Shown here: one piece after another, positions 1 through 9,432 of the stretch
Layout: the number at the start of each line of letters is the position of its first letter
How positions within the stretch are numbered: the stretch's first letter is position 1
Source: Chitinophaga sp. H8
GTDB lineage: Bacteria; Bacteroidota; Bacteroidia; Chitinophagales; Chitinophagaceae
Assembly: GCF_040567655.1 (NCBI RefSeq)
Contig: NZ_JBEXAC010000003.1
Coordinates: 62,001-126,000, forward strand
Direction: 5' to 3'
DNA: 64,000 nucleotides
The notes under the pieces: generated by a model
Databases searched by the model: none
Seen by the model: only the letters and a program-made list of their open reading frames with translations
Told to the model about the DNA's origin: nothing
Position numbers and translations under genes: made by a program

Positions 1-1280
1 GGATCACTGTTCAGTCTTCTCATGTCAAACCATCTGCTGCCTCTGAATAAGAGTTCCCGTCTTCTCTCTTCCAATACCAGCCTGGTGGCTGCTTTTTTAT
101 CTGCTGCTGTTAAAGTTTTGTAGGCAGTGGTTTTAATCCTGTGCTGCCGTAACCGGTTGATATCATCCATGGCATCTGCTACTTTTCCCTGGCGTGCATT
201 ACATTCTGCACGGATCAGCAACATTTCCGGGCTGGTAAAGCTGATATTATAATTAAAGCTCATGGCGCCCATAAAAAGATAGTTGCTGTCAGGTTTGTTT
301 GTGACAGGATCTGTTTCTATTTCGAGGGTCAGATAAATATGCCGGAGATCCGCTGCGTCAAACAGGTTAACCGCTTCTTTGCTTACATATTGATAGGCCA
401 TTCCCCTGGTATAGGAGTAGTGCTGCACGAAGATGTTTTCCGGATCCTTCAGCATGTCAGCATATTTCCCATCTTCTTTCGGGAATACCTGCCCGTCTGT
501 TTCTTCATATTCCGTATTATAATCTATCAGGTTGTTATTGAAAGACAATGCATCGTTGGCGGCCTTGCCGGCATTTGCATAATCCCCCATCATCAGATAG
601 GTTCTGGCCAGTGCACTGTATCCGGCAGCCTTGGAAAGCTGGTAGGGATCCTGTACAGAAACAGGCAGGTCCGGAATGGCTTCCTGCAGGTCTTTTAGTA
701 TGAAATCATACGTTTCTTTTACTGTACCTCTTCCTGGAAGTGGTGCTGCAATGTCATTGGAAGTGATCAGAGGTACTCCCGGGTCTGTAGCCGCTGTTTG
801 TGTTTGATATGGCTGTGTATAGAGGTTGACCAGGTACCAGAAAGTCAATGCCCGGCCCAGCTTTGCTTTAGCCATGATGACTTTCTTCTTGGCAGGAGTG
901 CCCCCGGTAGCTGTTTTTATACCATTGATGATGGCATTATACTGATAAGCATTGTTGTACAGCAGGTTCCAGAAAGCATTATATTTCATGTCATCCGGTG
1001 TGGTATAGATCTCCGCTTTCCACAGGTAGATCCGGCTTTCACTACTGTTATCCTGTTCCATGGCAGCTTTCCCGGATCCTTTAACAAAATAGTCATCTGT
1101 CAGCATGTCCAGGTGATTGGCAATATTCCTGGCCATGGTAGGATTATTGAGGATACGGTCAAAGTCTTCTGTTGTTTGTGGGATCACATAACCTTTAGGT
1201 TTGAGATCCAGGTATTTTTTGCAGGAAGTAAAACAGATTATCCCCGCCAGGACTGTGGTAATAAAGAATGTTTTTTTCAT
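1..1280 (-). CDS. SusD/RagB-family outer-membrane lipoprotein (3' end off window)
   Basis: Surface lipoprotein that caps the SusC channel and binds the oligosaccharide or other nutrient before TonB-driven import. Translation from 1280 begins MKKTFFITTVLAGIICFTSC, a lipoprotein signal with the lipobox cysteine at residue 20, followed by KKYLDLKPKG, the typical SusD mature start. The frame stays open to the left edge, so about 426 codons are present and the C-terminus is missing. A helical TPR-like part with YLMMGDYANAGKAAN and a late RGSRWFDMRR segment fit the family. It starts 21 bp after the SusC stop, so the two are surely co-transcribed. The substrate cannot be inferred. Family certain; partial gene. 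Confidence 0.9.
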   Translation of the reverse strand, partial: MKKTFFITTVLAGIICFTSCKKYLDLKPKGYVIPQTTEDFDRILNNPTMARNIANHLDMLTDDYFVKGSGKAAMEQDNSSESRIYLWKAEIYTTPDDMKYNAFWNLLYNNAYQYNAIINGIKTATGGTPAKKKVIMAKAKLGRALTFWYLVNLYTQPYQTQTAATDPGVPLITSNDIAAPLPGRGTVKETYDFILKDLQEAIPDLPVSVQDPYQLSKAAGYSALARTYLMMGDYANAGKAANDALSFNNNLIDYNTEYEETDGQVFPKEDGKYADMLKDPENIFVQHYSYTRGMAYQYVSKEAVNLFDAADLRHIYLTLEIETDPVTNKPDSNYLFMGAMSFNYNISFTSPEMLLIRAECNARQGKVADAMDDINRLRQHRIKTTAYKTLTAADKKAATRLVLEERRRELLFRGSRWFDMRRLNSD

Positions 1281-1301
1281 GTTATGCAGGAATAAAATGG
1301 T

Positions 1302-4300
1302 TTAAAAATCAAGGTTGATACCAAATGCAAAAGTGGGCATTACCGGCATGGTGCGGGTGCGGTCAAATGCTTCAGGATCTATACCTTCTTTATTTTTGGT
1401 AATGGTGAGAATATTCCTGGCGTTGGCGGTAAGCTGTAAGCCACGTACAAAGCCCAGTTGCCGCAATGCCTGCTGTGAAAAAGTATATCTTAAAGACACA
1501 TCCCTTAATTTCAGGTAAGAGGCATCAAACACGTTTACATCCAGATAAGGGCCATAGTAAATGGTGGCGTAATAGCTGTTATTGCTGTTGAGCAGCACAT
1601 TAGGAATATGGGTAAATTGTTCATCACCAGGTTTTTTCCAGGCATCTTTCAGCCTGTTGTCGAAAGCACTTACACCTGATAATGCTCTTGGCATACTTTG
1701 GCGCTGATAATGTCCGCCATAGTATACAAACATAAAGCTGAGGTCAAATCCTTTGTAGAGGAAACTGTTTGAGATCGCCGCAGTAGTTACCGGTCTGGTA
1801 TTTCCGGTAAAATACACCATGTCCATATCGTAATAGTAGTTGTCTTCCACAATTTTTCCGGAAGCATCCAGCAATTGTATCTGTCCGTCATCATGAGAGA
1901 GACCACCGAAGCGGAAGCTATACATACCACCATAAGGTTGTCCTACAATATAGGGAGAACCACTTGCCAGCCGGAGTGGAGTACTATAGTCGCTGGAAAT
2001 AGCCACCTTGGTGATCTTATTTCTATTGAGTGCATAAGACACGGTGGTATTCCATTCAAAGTTTCGGTTCACGATGTTTTTGGAGGTGAGCTGAAATTCC
2101 CAGCCTCTGTTTGTCATACTGGCTGTATTTACCTGTGCAGAAGTAAATCCTAGGGTAGGGTTGATTTCATAGTCGCCCAGCAGGTCAGCACTCTTTCTTA
2201 CATAATAATCTGCTTTACCGGACAGCCGATAGTTAAACAGGTTGTAGTCAATACCCAGGTTGGTAATAGCGGTACGTTCCCATCTCAGCTGATTATTGGC
2301 AGGTGTGATAATCGTGTTGGTAGGCAGGTTGTTAAAATAGTTGGTACCTGATTCTGCGATCATAAACGGACCACTGTTTTTGGGGATGTTCCCGTTGATT
2401 CCATAGGTAGCTCTTAACTGCAGGTAATCTACAAAAGCGGCTCCTTTCAGGAAGTTTTCATTAGAGAGGATCCAGCTGGCACCTGATGACCACATCGGCC
2501 GGTACAGATATTTAGGGTCTGTACCAAAAAGATTGGTAGCATCCATTCTTACGCTTCCACTCAATACATATTTTTTACGGTACGTATAGGCCGCATTGGC
2601 AAATGCAGAAACAAACCTGTTTTCGCTGAATTTGAACTGGTCTGTAATACCATTAAATCCATTCTGTATATTCAGCAGGGTGCCACGGATATTTTTCAAC
2701 CGTTGTACATCGAGGTCTACATATTGCAGGGAGTTATCATCATAACCATATTTCACGACACTGTTGCCGTTGCTTTTGGTTTGCCTGCTTTCTGCACCTA
2801 TTACCGCAGCAATTTCATGATCATTGGCAATGGTTTTATTGACATTAAATAAGGCTCTTAGTGTATAGGCTGTGAAATCAGTTCTTTCTTCTGATAGTTT
2901 GCCTCCCTTGGGGATGTTGAAAGTGGGATTTTTCAGCGTACCATCTGCGTTAGTTACAATTACATTACCATTGCGTTCCGGTACGATATAATCATTGATT
3001 TCCTTTACCAGTTGTGCCTGGTCGGGATGTGTATATATTTTGTTGTAGGTATAGCCGTTTTCAAGCTGATAGCTGACATTAAAATCAATACCAGGCGTGA
3101 TCGCATACTTTATTTCGGCCTGCAGGCGGTTATAAATACTTTTATTGGTGTTTTCCTGCCGGTCTATTTCTTTTAAAGGATAGAAAGATTCATCGTCCAG
3201 TCCCCAGCCCAATCTTTGAGCAATGGAAAAATCATTGGAGTTGTTCTGGTTAGCAGGATCAGAATTCCGGTTTAGTACCAGGGGTTGTCCGTTAGCTCCG
3301 GCCAACAGCTGATAGGGTTTCAGCCGGTAGATATCTGTAGGTGAAAGCACCGCAGCAGTGCTATTACCAAACGTCATATTAGTGCTTACATTAAAGGATA
3401 ACTTTTTCGTTACATTAAAGAACCCTTTAAGCAGGAAGCTATAGTTTTTATTATCTTCTTTTAGCGAGTATCCTCTGGAGCCGGTGTATCTCACAGAACC
3501 ATAATACTGGTTGTTGTCATTGCCACCCATAAAGCTCAGGCTATGGTTTTGCGTCAGCGGAGATTGCATCAGCAGGTCCCTGATCTGTTTGCCGTTATCA
3601 AAGTTTCTCAGAGAGTCCACACTGTTCCGGTAGGCTGCCGGTGATATTCTGCCGGCTACAGAATCCATATAGAATTTTTCAAAAACAGAGAACGCCTGAT
3701 TGGAGTTTTTTACCCTGGATTCAAAGCCGGTAAACATGAGTTGCCGGTCAATATCGATATCATCTGATGCATTCAGGCGGTTAAGATATCCCAGGTCTGG
3801 TTTAGGTTCAAACTGAAAGCTGTTGCTATAGGCAAACTGGATCTTGCCTTTGCGGGCATTTTTAGTAGTGATAACAATCACGCCATTGGCGGCACGTGCC
3901 CCCCAGATAGAAGCCGCAGCCGCATCTTTCAGTACGGTAATACTGGCCACATCGTTAGGGTTGATGGCATCCATGGTACCTTCAAAAGGAAAATTGTCGA
4001 TTACAATTAATGGCCGTTTGGTACCATACAAGGTAGATACCCCGCGGATGGTCAGTCCATCATCGCTGCCATTATCTTTTCCATTGATCAGCATCAGTCC
4101 TGGTACCAGGCCTTCCATACGTTCCAGTACATTGGTCTGAATCTTATTTTCCAGTTGTTTGGAAGTGATCACATCAAAAGAGCCGGTAGCGCGTTCGCGG
4201 GGGATCTTCTGATAGCCGGTGTTGCCCACTACTTCTACGGTATTAATGGCAGCCGTGCTTTGTTTCATTCTTACCTGGATTTCGGTCCTGCCTTTCAGCG

Positions 4301-4904
4301 CAATTTCAAGCTTCTCGTATCCGAGCATGGAAAACACTAACACTGCATTGGCGGCATCGATATTTTTGAAGATAAACCGGCCCTCACTGTCAGTAGCAGT
4401 ACCCCTGGAAGTTCCTTTCAGCATTACAGATACGCCGGACAGTGGTTTCCCATTTGCGTCTGTAACAGTACCCGTGATGGCAGTTTGCTGAACAGCTGTA
4501 CCAGCGGTATTTTCAATGGTCCGTTTATTGATGAAAATAGTTTTGTCTTCAATGGTATAGGTGAGTGGTTGGTCGGCAAAAAGTTGCTGCATCACTTCCT
4601 TCAGGGGCCTGTTTTTTACAGACAAGGTAGCAGGAGCCGCATTGTTCAGTACTTCTTTAGTATAAAAGAATACGTATCCTGTTTGTTGCTTAATGGCTTT
4701 AAACACCTCTTTCAGCGGAACAGCGCTGCCGGTGTAGGTAATGTTTTGTGAGTAGCTTGCAGCAGAAACATGCAGGCATACCATAAGCAAAATAACTGCT
4801 GTGAGCTTCATAATGCGCAGTGTTTTGATCAAGTGTTTGTGCCTGTGCGGTGAGGCCGGAGAGGTCACCAAAAGGCAACAGGACTTCATACAAGTTAAAT
4901 CCAT
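1302..4904 (-). CDS. SusC/RagA TonB-dependent outer-membrane transporter with STN signalling domain
   Basis: TonB-dependent porin that imports the ligand captured by SusD. Order of parts in 1200 residues: signal peptide ending near AASYSQ; an STN (secretin/TonB N-terminal) domain at about 50-110; a carboxypeptidase-regulatory-like beta domain at about 140-225 (ITGTVTDANGKPLSGVSV); plug at about 230-350 with the SusC signature LTIRGVSTLYG and LIVIDNFPFEGT; then the barrel, ending in an aromatic residue (INLDF). The STN domain is the FecA-type signalling module, which contacts the FecR protein encoded just upstream, so the transporter probably induces its own operon when ligand binds. The start at 4904 leaves 31 residues before a second Met at 4811 (MKLTAVILLMV) that would give a shorter signal peptide; either is possible. 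Confidence 0.95.
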   Translation of the reverse strand: MDLTCMKSCCLLVTSPASPHRHKHLIKTLRIMKLTAVILLMVCLHVSAASYSQNITYTGSAVPLKEVFKAIKQQTGYVFFYTKEVLNNAAPATLSVKNRPLKEVMQQLFADQPLTYTIEDKTIFINKRTIENTAGTAVQQTAITGTVTDANGKPLSGVSVMLKGTSRGTATDSEGRFIFKNIDAANAVLVFSMLGYEKLEIALKGRTEIQVRMKQSTAAINTVEVVGNTGYQKIPRERATGSFDVITSKQLENKIQTNVLERMEGLVPGLMLINGKDNGSDDGLTIRGVSTLYGTKRPLIVIDNFPFEGTMDAINPNDVASITVLKDAAAASIWGARAANGVIVITTKNARKGKIQFAYSNSFQFEPKPDLGYLNRLNASDDIDIDRQLMFTGFESRVKNSNQAFSVFEKFYMDSVAGRISPAAYRNSVDSLRNFDNGKQIRDLLMQSPLTQNHSLSFMGGNDNNQYYGSVRYTGSRGYSLKEDNKNYSFLLKGFFNVTKKLSFNVSTNMTFGNSTAAVLSPTDIYRLKPYQLLAGANGQPLVLNRNSDPANQNNSNDFSIAQRLGWGLDDESFYPLKEIDRQENTNKSIYNRLQAEIKYAITPGIDFNVSYQLENGYTYNKIYTHPDQAQLVKEINDYIVPERNGNVIVTNADGTLKNPTFNIPKGGKLSEERTDFTAYTLRALFNVNKTIANDHEIAAVIGAESRQTKSNGNSVVKYGYDDNSLQYVDLDVQRLKNIRGTLLNIQNGFNGITDQFKFSENRFVSAFANAAYTYRKKYVLSGSVRMDATNLFGTDPKYLYRPMWSSGASWILSNENFLKGAAFVDYLQLRATYGINGNIPKNSGPFMIAESGTNYFNNLPTNTIITPANNQLRWERTAITNLGIDYNLFNYRLSGKADYYVRKSADLLGDYEINPTLGFTSAQVNTASMTNRGWEFQLTSKNIVNRNFEWNTTVSYALNRNKITKVAISSDYSTPLRLASGSPYIVGQPYGGMYSFRFGGLSHDDGQIQLLDASGKIVEDNYYYDMDMVYFTGNTRPVTTAAISNSFLYKGFDLSFMFVYYGGHYQRQSMPRALSGVSAFDNRLKDAWKKPGDEQFTHIPNVLLNSNNSYYATIYYGPYLDVNVFDASYLKLRDVSLRYTFSQQALRQLGFVRGLQLTANARNILTITKNKEGIDPEAFDRTRTMPVMPTFAFGINLDF

Positions 4905-5137
4905 AACTTTGTTTTAGTTGGTTGAATAAGTGGCTGAAATAAACGCTTGTAAGACCAGCTCAAACCTTTGCCGGGAGTGTTACGACCACTTCCGGCTTTT
5001 TTGTGAGCATACGGCAGTTTGTTAGTACAGTATTCTTTTCATTGTTTACAGATATAATGGTTGATTTATAAATTATTAATCCCGATTATTATTTGGTATA
5101 AGTTGACAATTCCGGCGGGCAATGCAGATAGAGATCA

Positions 5138-6262
5138 TTATTGCGTTACCGTAAGTGTTTTCTCATTCAGCTTGAATTTTACATCTTTTTGTTCCAGGTG
5201 TTTCAGTACCTGCGACAGGCTCAGATTGCGTTGTATTTCTCCTTCAAATGTTACGTTGGAGGTAGTGTTGTAAATAATATCCACATCATACCAGCGGGAT
5301 AATTGTTCCATTACTTCCTGCAGGCTGGCATTGTTAAATACAAATAGTCCATGTTTCCAGGCAATGGCCTGTTCTGGGTCTACGGTCTGCACTTTGATAT
5401 TGCCGGTGCCTGCAACGGACTGTTGTCCGGGTTTTAGTATTACCGCTGCCGTAGGAGCAGTTACTTTCAGGCGGCCTTCTACCAACGTAGTGATAACCCC
5501 CTGCTGCTTTTCATAGGCATTCACATTAAAGCTGGTACCTAATACCTGCATGTTTACCCCCTGAACGGTGACTATAAAAGGTTGTTCCGGTTTTTTAGCT
5601 ACTTCAAAATAGGCCTCTCCGGTTACCTCCACCTGTCTTACACTGCTGGTAAATGCAGCAGGATATCTCAGGGAGGAAGCAGCATTGAGCCATACCGCGC
5701 TTCCATCAGCCAATATGATCTTGTATTGTCCGCCCCGTGGGGTGGTAAGTGTATTATAGGAGAGGGGAGCGTTACTACCTGCGGCAGCTACCTTGTAGGT
5801 GAGCATACCGCTGTCTGAGCGGCTTACCTGTACATTACCCTGAAGTGGCAGGGGATTGTTTTGCGGTTCGTCTAAGTTTATCACGGTACCATCTGCCAGG
5901 GTCAGCAATGCTTTGTTCCCGGCGGGAGCCGCATCCTGGGGAGCCGATCTGGTTACCGGTTCAGGAAGTTGTTTTGCCGGAGTAAGCAGCCAGTAAGCGG
6001 TACCGGCAGCCAGGAGCAGCGCAATACCTGCCGCTACCCACCAGGAAGTGGCCCGCCGGAGTATATGCACCTTTTGTACAGGAGGATGAAGCTGTTGTTG
6101 TAAACGCTCCCATACCCGGTTGCCCGCAGCGGGCAATGATGCCGGTGTGGGCTCCTTTGCTTCCATACGCAGCAGGTATTCTTCCAGCAATGCCTTTTCC
6201 TGGCTGCTGGCTTCGCCCGACTGGTACTTTTGAATAAGTGATATAAAAGTTGTCTGATCCAT
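5138..6262 (-). CDS. FecR-family anti-sigma factor
   Basis: Inner-membrane anti-sigma/sigma-regulator that relays ligand binding at SusC to the ECF sigma factor. 374 residues: a cytoplasmic N-terminal part (about 1-70), one transmembrane helix at about 73-93 (WWVAAGIALLLAAGTAYWLL), a periplasmic FecR beta domain at about 170-270 (TTPRGGQYKIILADGSAVWL) and a C-terminal DUF4974-like part (ASLQEVMEQLSRWYDVDI) that resembles the STN fold. It lies between the sigma gene and susC on the same strand, the standard Bacteroidota arrangement. 233 bp separate it from susC, enough for a sigma-dependent promoter, but none could be recognised. Confidence 0.95.
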   Translation of the reverse strand: MDQTTFISLIQKYQSGEASSQEKALLEEYLLRMEAKEPTPASLPAAGNRVWERLQQQLHPPVQKVHILRRATSWWVAAGIALLLAAGTAYWLLTPAKQLPEPVTRSAPQDAAPAGNKALLTLADGTVINLDEPQNNPLPLQGNVQVSRSDSGMLTYKVAAAGSNAPLSYNTLTTPRGGQYKIILADGSAVWLNAASSLRYPAAFTSSVRQVEVTGEAYFEVAKKPEQPFIVTVQGVNMQVLGTSFNVNAYEKQQGVITTLVEGRLKVTAPTAAVILKPGQQSVAGTGNIKVQTVDPEQAIAWKHGLFVFNNASLQEVMEQLSRWYDVDIIYNTTSNVTFEGEIQRNLSLSQVLKHLEQKDVKFKLNEKTLTVTQ

Positions 6263-6375
6263 AGTAACTATATACTAAAGACACTACAAAAAGGAGGGCA
6301 CCCTACCGAAACCAGTTTTTTTTATGTGCAGGAGGAATATATCATCACGAGGCATTCAGCAGGGGCGACCAGACT

Positions 6376-6948
6376 TTACTGTGGAGGAAGCGCCGTGAGG
6401 CAGGGCAGTAATAATACCAATATCACATAGTGGGTGCGCAGGTATTGTAGTGATTTGGACATACGTTTTTCCACTGTTTTTTCAGACACCTGTAATAAGG
6501 AGGCAATTTCTTTATAGGTAAGATGATGGAGGCGGCTTAGCCGGAAAGTTTCCTGGCAGTCGGCCGGCAGCATGTTAATCAGTTGTACCAGCAGTTGTTC
6601 ATTTTCGCGGATTAATACATGGTTTTCTTCCAGGAGGTCTGCACTTACGGCAGCCAGGCGGGAGTAAAAGCGATGGTCGGTTTTCCGGGCACGGATAGCG
6701 TTCAGTACTTTATTGCGGGTAGCTTGCTGCAGGTAGGCTTTTATGGATTCGATCTGTTGTGCTTCCCGGCGTTCCCAGATTTTAAAAAATACTTCCTGGA
6801 CAATATCTTCGGCCAGGTCGGGTAAGTTTAAAATCCTGCAGGCGGTAAGGTAGCAGGCCTGCCAATGCCTGTTGTATAACTCGGCAAATGCCGCTTCATC
6901 ATGATTCCTGATTTTTTCTAATAACTGTATGTCGCTAAACTCCTGCAT
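6376..6948 (-). CDS. ECF RNA polymerase sigma factor (Bacteroidetes expansion family)
   Basis: Extracytoplasmic-function sigma factor, probably directing transcription of the downstream susC/susD genes. 190 residues with sigma region 2 near 20-75 (FAELYNRHWQACYLTACRIL, then DLAEDIVQEVFFKIWE) and region 4 near 120-170 (LPADCQETFRLSRLHHLTYK, EIASLLQVSEKTVEKRMSKS, the helix-turn-helix). No ECF-external domain is present. The hydrophobic C-terminal tail (YVILVLLLPCLTALPPQ) is unusual for a soluble protein but occurs in this family and may help docking to the membrane anti-sigma. First gene of the four-gene cascade. Confidence 0.95.
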   Translation of the reverse strand: MQEFSDIQLLEKIRNHDEAAFAELYNRHWQACYLTACRILNLPDLAEDIVQEVFFKIWERREAQQIESIKAYLQQATRNKVLNAIRARKTDHRFYSRLAAVSADLLEENHVLIRENEQLLVQLINMLPADCQETFRLSRLHHLTYKEIASLLQVSEKTVEKRMSKSLQYLRTHYVILVLLLPCLTALPPQ

Positions 6949-7131
6949 CTACGGAATCCTTGTTCCTTTTTTGATAGCCTAAAATCTTTTGGTGGAAGAG
7001 AGAATGGTTTGGTTGGTAATATCCTCCACAAGGTAAGGTTATTTACGTAAATCTCATAATGAAGCGGACAGGGTACAGCATTCCTCCCTCCAGGGATCCT
7101 GCAGGCAATCATCATCAGTAAGATTATGCAT

Positions 7132-7521
7132 TTAATGCATGGAGTGTAGCGCCAGGCGATTGCCAGCCACATCATGTATGATAGCAAAATATCCCAGTTC
7201 TTCCCCTGCTGCAACCAGGGTCTTTTCTATTTCTATTCTGCCTCCGGCACTTTCCACGCGGTCCAGAACTTCCTGCAGGTCGGGGCCCGCATTCAGGTAT
7301 ACCAGGGCGCCACGCTGACTGGGAATATAGTCCGGGCCTTGTACAATGGCACCACCTATCCCTCCATTGCCGGAATCATACAGGAAAAAGCCCATACGAT
7401 TGGGCCCCATTTGATTTTCCGGCATTTCAACATTGAAGATGTGGTTGTAGAACGCTTTGGCCCTGTCAAAATCATTAACAGGTATTTCAAACCAGTTAAG
7501 CGCATTCCTCGGGAGTTGCAT
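7132..7521 (-). CDS. VOC-family (glyoxalase/bleomycin-resistance fold) protein
   Basis: 129-residue single-domain vicinal-oxygen-chelate protein, made of two beta-alpha-beta-beta-beta halves: RNALNWFEIPVNDFDRAKAF opens the first and LQEVLDRVESAGGRIEIEKT the second. The sequence FAIIHDVAGNRLALHS is the usual C-terminal strand. Such proteins are glyoxalases, dioxygenases, or antibiotic-binding proteins; nothing in this sequence or its neighbourhood points to a substrate. It stands alone between the sigma gene and the pyruvate dehydrogenase E2 gene, on the same strand as both. Confidence 0.85.
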   Translation of the reverse strand: MQLPRNALNWFEIPVNDFDRAKAFYNHIFNVEMPENQMGPNRMGFFLYDSGNGGIGGAIVQGPDYIPSQRGALVYLNAGPDLQEVLDRVESAGGRIEIEKTLVAAGEELGYFAIIHDVAGNRLALHSMH

Positions 7522-7661
7522 TTTTTTATGTTTAGGGGTAACTAAATTTAGTTATTAAACAGGAATATTCAAAACATTGTTAATGATGTCAATAGGGAGA
7601 TATTATTAAATTATTGTAATTGTAATCCGATAACATGTTTAGCGGTATCAGGATAAACAAA

Positions 7662-7687
7662 AAAGGCGAAGCCATCGCTTCGCCTTT
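7662..7687 (-). terminator. Intrinsic terminator of the E2 gene
   Basis: Perfect 11-bp stem (arms 7662-7672 and 7677-7687) with a 4-nt loop. Read on the minus strand it is followed by a TTTTTTGTTT tract. It sits 27 bp past the E2 stop codon. Confidence 0.9.
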
Positions 7688-7713
7688 CCTTATCGAATGA
7701 GGTAGGAATATTA

Positions 7714-9360
7714 TTATACCAGCATGGTTACCGGGTTTTCCAGGTATCCTTTCAGGGTAGCCAGGAAGCGGGCACCTACGGCACCGTCCACACTTCTGTG
7801 GTCGCAGCTTAGGGTCAGCTTCATGATATTAGCTATTTTCACCTGTCCTTTTTCCACGATAGCCGTTTCTTTGATACCACCTACTGCCAGGATAGCGGAG
7901 TCTGGTGGATTGATGATCGCGGTAAATTCGTCTATCCCCAGCATACCCAGGTTGGAAACGGTGAAAGTATTGCCACTGAAATCCTGCGGTTGCAGTTTTT
8001 TGTTCTTGGCTTTATCGTAAAGGCCTTTTGCTTCTGCAGCGATCTGGCTCAGTGTTTTCTGATCAGCAAAGCGGATCACGGGAACAATCAGGCCATCTTC
8101 GATAGCAACGGCAGAGCCGATATGAACATGCTGGTTATGACGGATGAAGTCACCCATCCAGCTGCTGTTTACATCAGGATGCAGGCGTAATGACAGGGCA
8201 CATGCTTTGATGACCATGTCATTAAATGAAATTTTCACCGGGGAGATTTCATTGATTGCCTTGCGGGCATCCATGGCTTTATCCATATTCACATCTATTT
8301 TCAGATAGAAGTGAGGTGCATTGAATTTGCTTTCGCTCAGGCGTTTGGCAATTACCTGGCGCATTTTGGTGAGTGGGGTATCGGTGTAACCTTCCTGTCC
8401 GGCAGGTACAAAAGGAGCTGCAGCAGGCGCGGAGGCCGCAGGAGCACTTTGAGCCGCAGGAGCAGCAGCCGGAACATAATTGTCCACATCTTTCTTCACG
8501 ATTCTGCCACCATCACCGGAGCCGGTTACTTGCTGGATATCGATCCCTTTTTCTTCTGCCAGCTTTTTAGCCAGTGGAGAGGCTTTTACGCGGCCATCTT
8601 TATTGCTTTCCTCTGCAACAGGTGCAGGAGCCGCCGCCGCCGCAGCGCCATTGGTGGCGGGAGCAGCTTGTGCCGCAGCAGGTTGCGCCGGAGCAGCACC
8701 TTCAGCAGCCAGTATGGCATCTACGTTAGTACCTTGTTTACCTACGATGGCAATAATGCCATTTACTTTTGCAGCATCTCCTTCTTTAACACCAATATAC
8801 AGGAGGGTACCATCTGCATAGCCGATTACTTCCATGGTAGCCTTATCGGTTTCCACTTCCGCCAGCACATCATCACTTTTCACGGTATCGCCTACCTTTT
8901 TATTCCAGGCTACTATTTTACCTTCCGTCATAGTATCGCTGAGGAGCGGCATCCGGATAACAGTAGCATTTTTTAGTGCTTCAGCAGTAGCGGCGGTGTC
9001 TGCAGTATTGGCCGCAGGAGCCGGAGCAGCTTGTGGAGCAGCAGCTTTTTCAGCAGCTGCAGGGGCCGCAGCGGGAGCAGCACCAGTATTTTCTCCTTCC
9101 AGTAAAGGTTTGTAATCTTCTCCGGGTTTGCCCACAATGGCAATAATACCGTTCACTTTAGCAGCTTTGCCCTTCTCTACCCCTATATATAATAAGGTGC
9201 CTTCCACATAGCCCATCACTTCCATGGTGGCTTTATCAGTTTCCACTTCAGCAATCACATCATCTGCCTTTACCTGATCGCCTACCTTTTTATGCCATTC
9301 CGCAATCACCCCTTCCGTCATCGTATCACTCAAAAGGGGCATTCTGATAACTTCTGCCAT
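7714..9360 (-). CDS. pdhC: Pyruvate dehydrogenase complex E2, dihydrolipoamide acetyltransferase
   Basis: Core of the pyruvate dehydrogenase complex: it accepts the acetyl group from E1 on lipoyl-lysine and passes it to CoA. 548 residues with two lipoyl domains, each holding the motif VETDKATMEV (lipoylated lysines K43 and K173), joined by Ala/Pro-rich flexible linkers; a peripheral E3-binding domain at about 257-293 (KASPLAKKLAEEKGIDIQQV); and the C-terminal acyltransferase domain with the catalytic DHRSVDG motif (H521, D525). MRQVIAKRLSESKFNAPHFY marks the start of the catalytic domain. E1 genes are not adjacent. A branched-chain or 2-oxoglutarate E2 is less likely given the double lipoyl domain and close PDH-type catalytic sequence. 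Confidence 0.93.
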   Translation of the reverse strand: MAEVIRMPLLSDTMTEGVIAEWHKKVGDQVKADDVIAEVETDKATMEVMGYVEGTLLYIGVEKGKAAKVNGIIAIVGKPGEDYKPLLEGENTGAAPAAAPAAAEKAAAPQAAPAPAANTADTAATAEALKNATVIRMPLLSDTMTEGKIVAWNKKVGDTVKSDDVLAEVETDKATMEVIGYADGTLLYIGVKEGDAAKVNGIIAIVGKQGTNVDAILAAEGAAPAQPAAAQAAPATNGAAAAAAPAPVAEESNKDGRVKASPLAKKLAEEKGIDIQQVTGSGDGGRIVKKDVDNYVPAAAPAAQSAPAASAPAAAPFVPAGQEGYTDTPLTKMRQVIAKRLSESKFNAPHFYLKIDVNMDKAMDARKAINEISPVKISFNDMVIKACALSLRLHPDVNSSWMGDFIRHNQHVHIGSAVAIEDGLIVPVIRFADQKTLSQIAAEAKGLYDKAKNKKLQPQDFSGNTFTVSNLGMLGIDEFTAIINPPDSAILAVGGIKETAIVEKGQVKIANIMKLTLSCDHRSVDGAVGARFLATLKGYLENPVTMLV

Positions 9361-9432
9361 AGTGTTTATTCAAAATTTTGCTCAAATCTACATGGTTTTG
9401 CGCAAAAACGCAACGCAAGAGTTTGAAAGTGT

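Noticed and set aside
8311..8976. Long plus-strand ORF opposite pdhC
   Set aside because: It is an antisense shadow of the Ala/Pro-rich linkers: Ser/Arg/Cys-rich, no family features, fully inside a certain gene.
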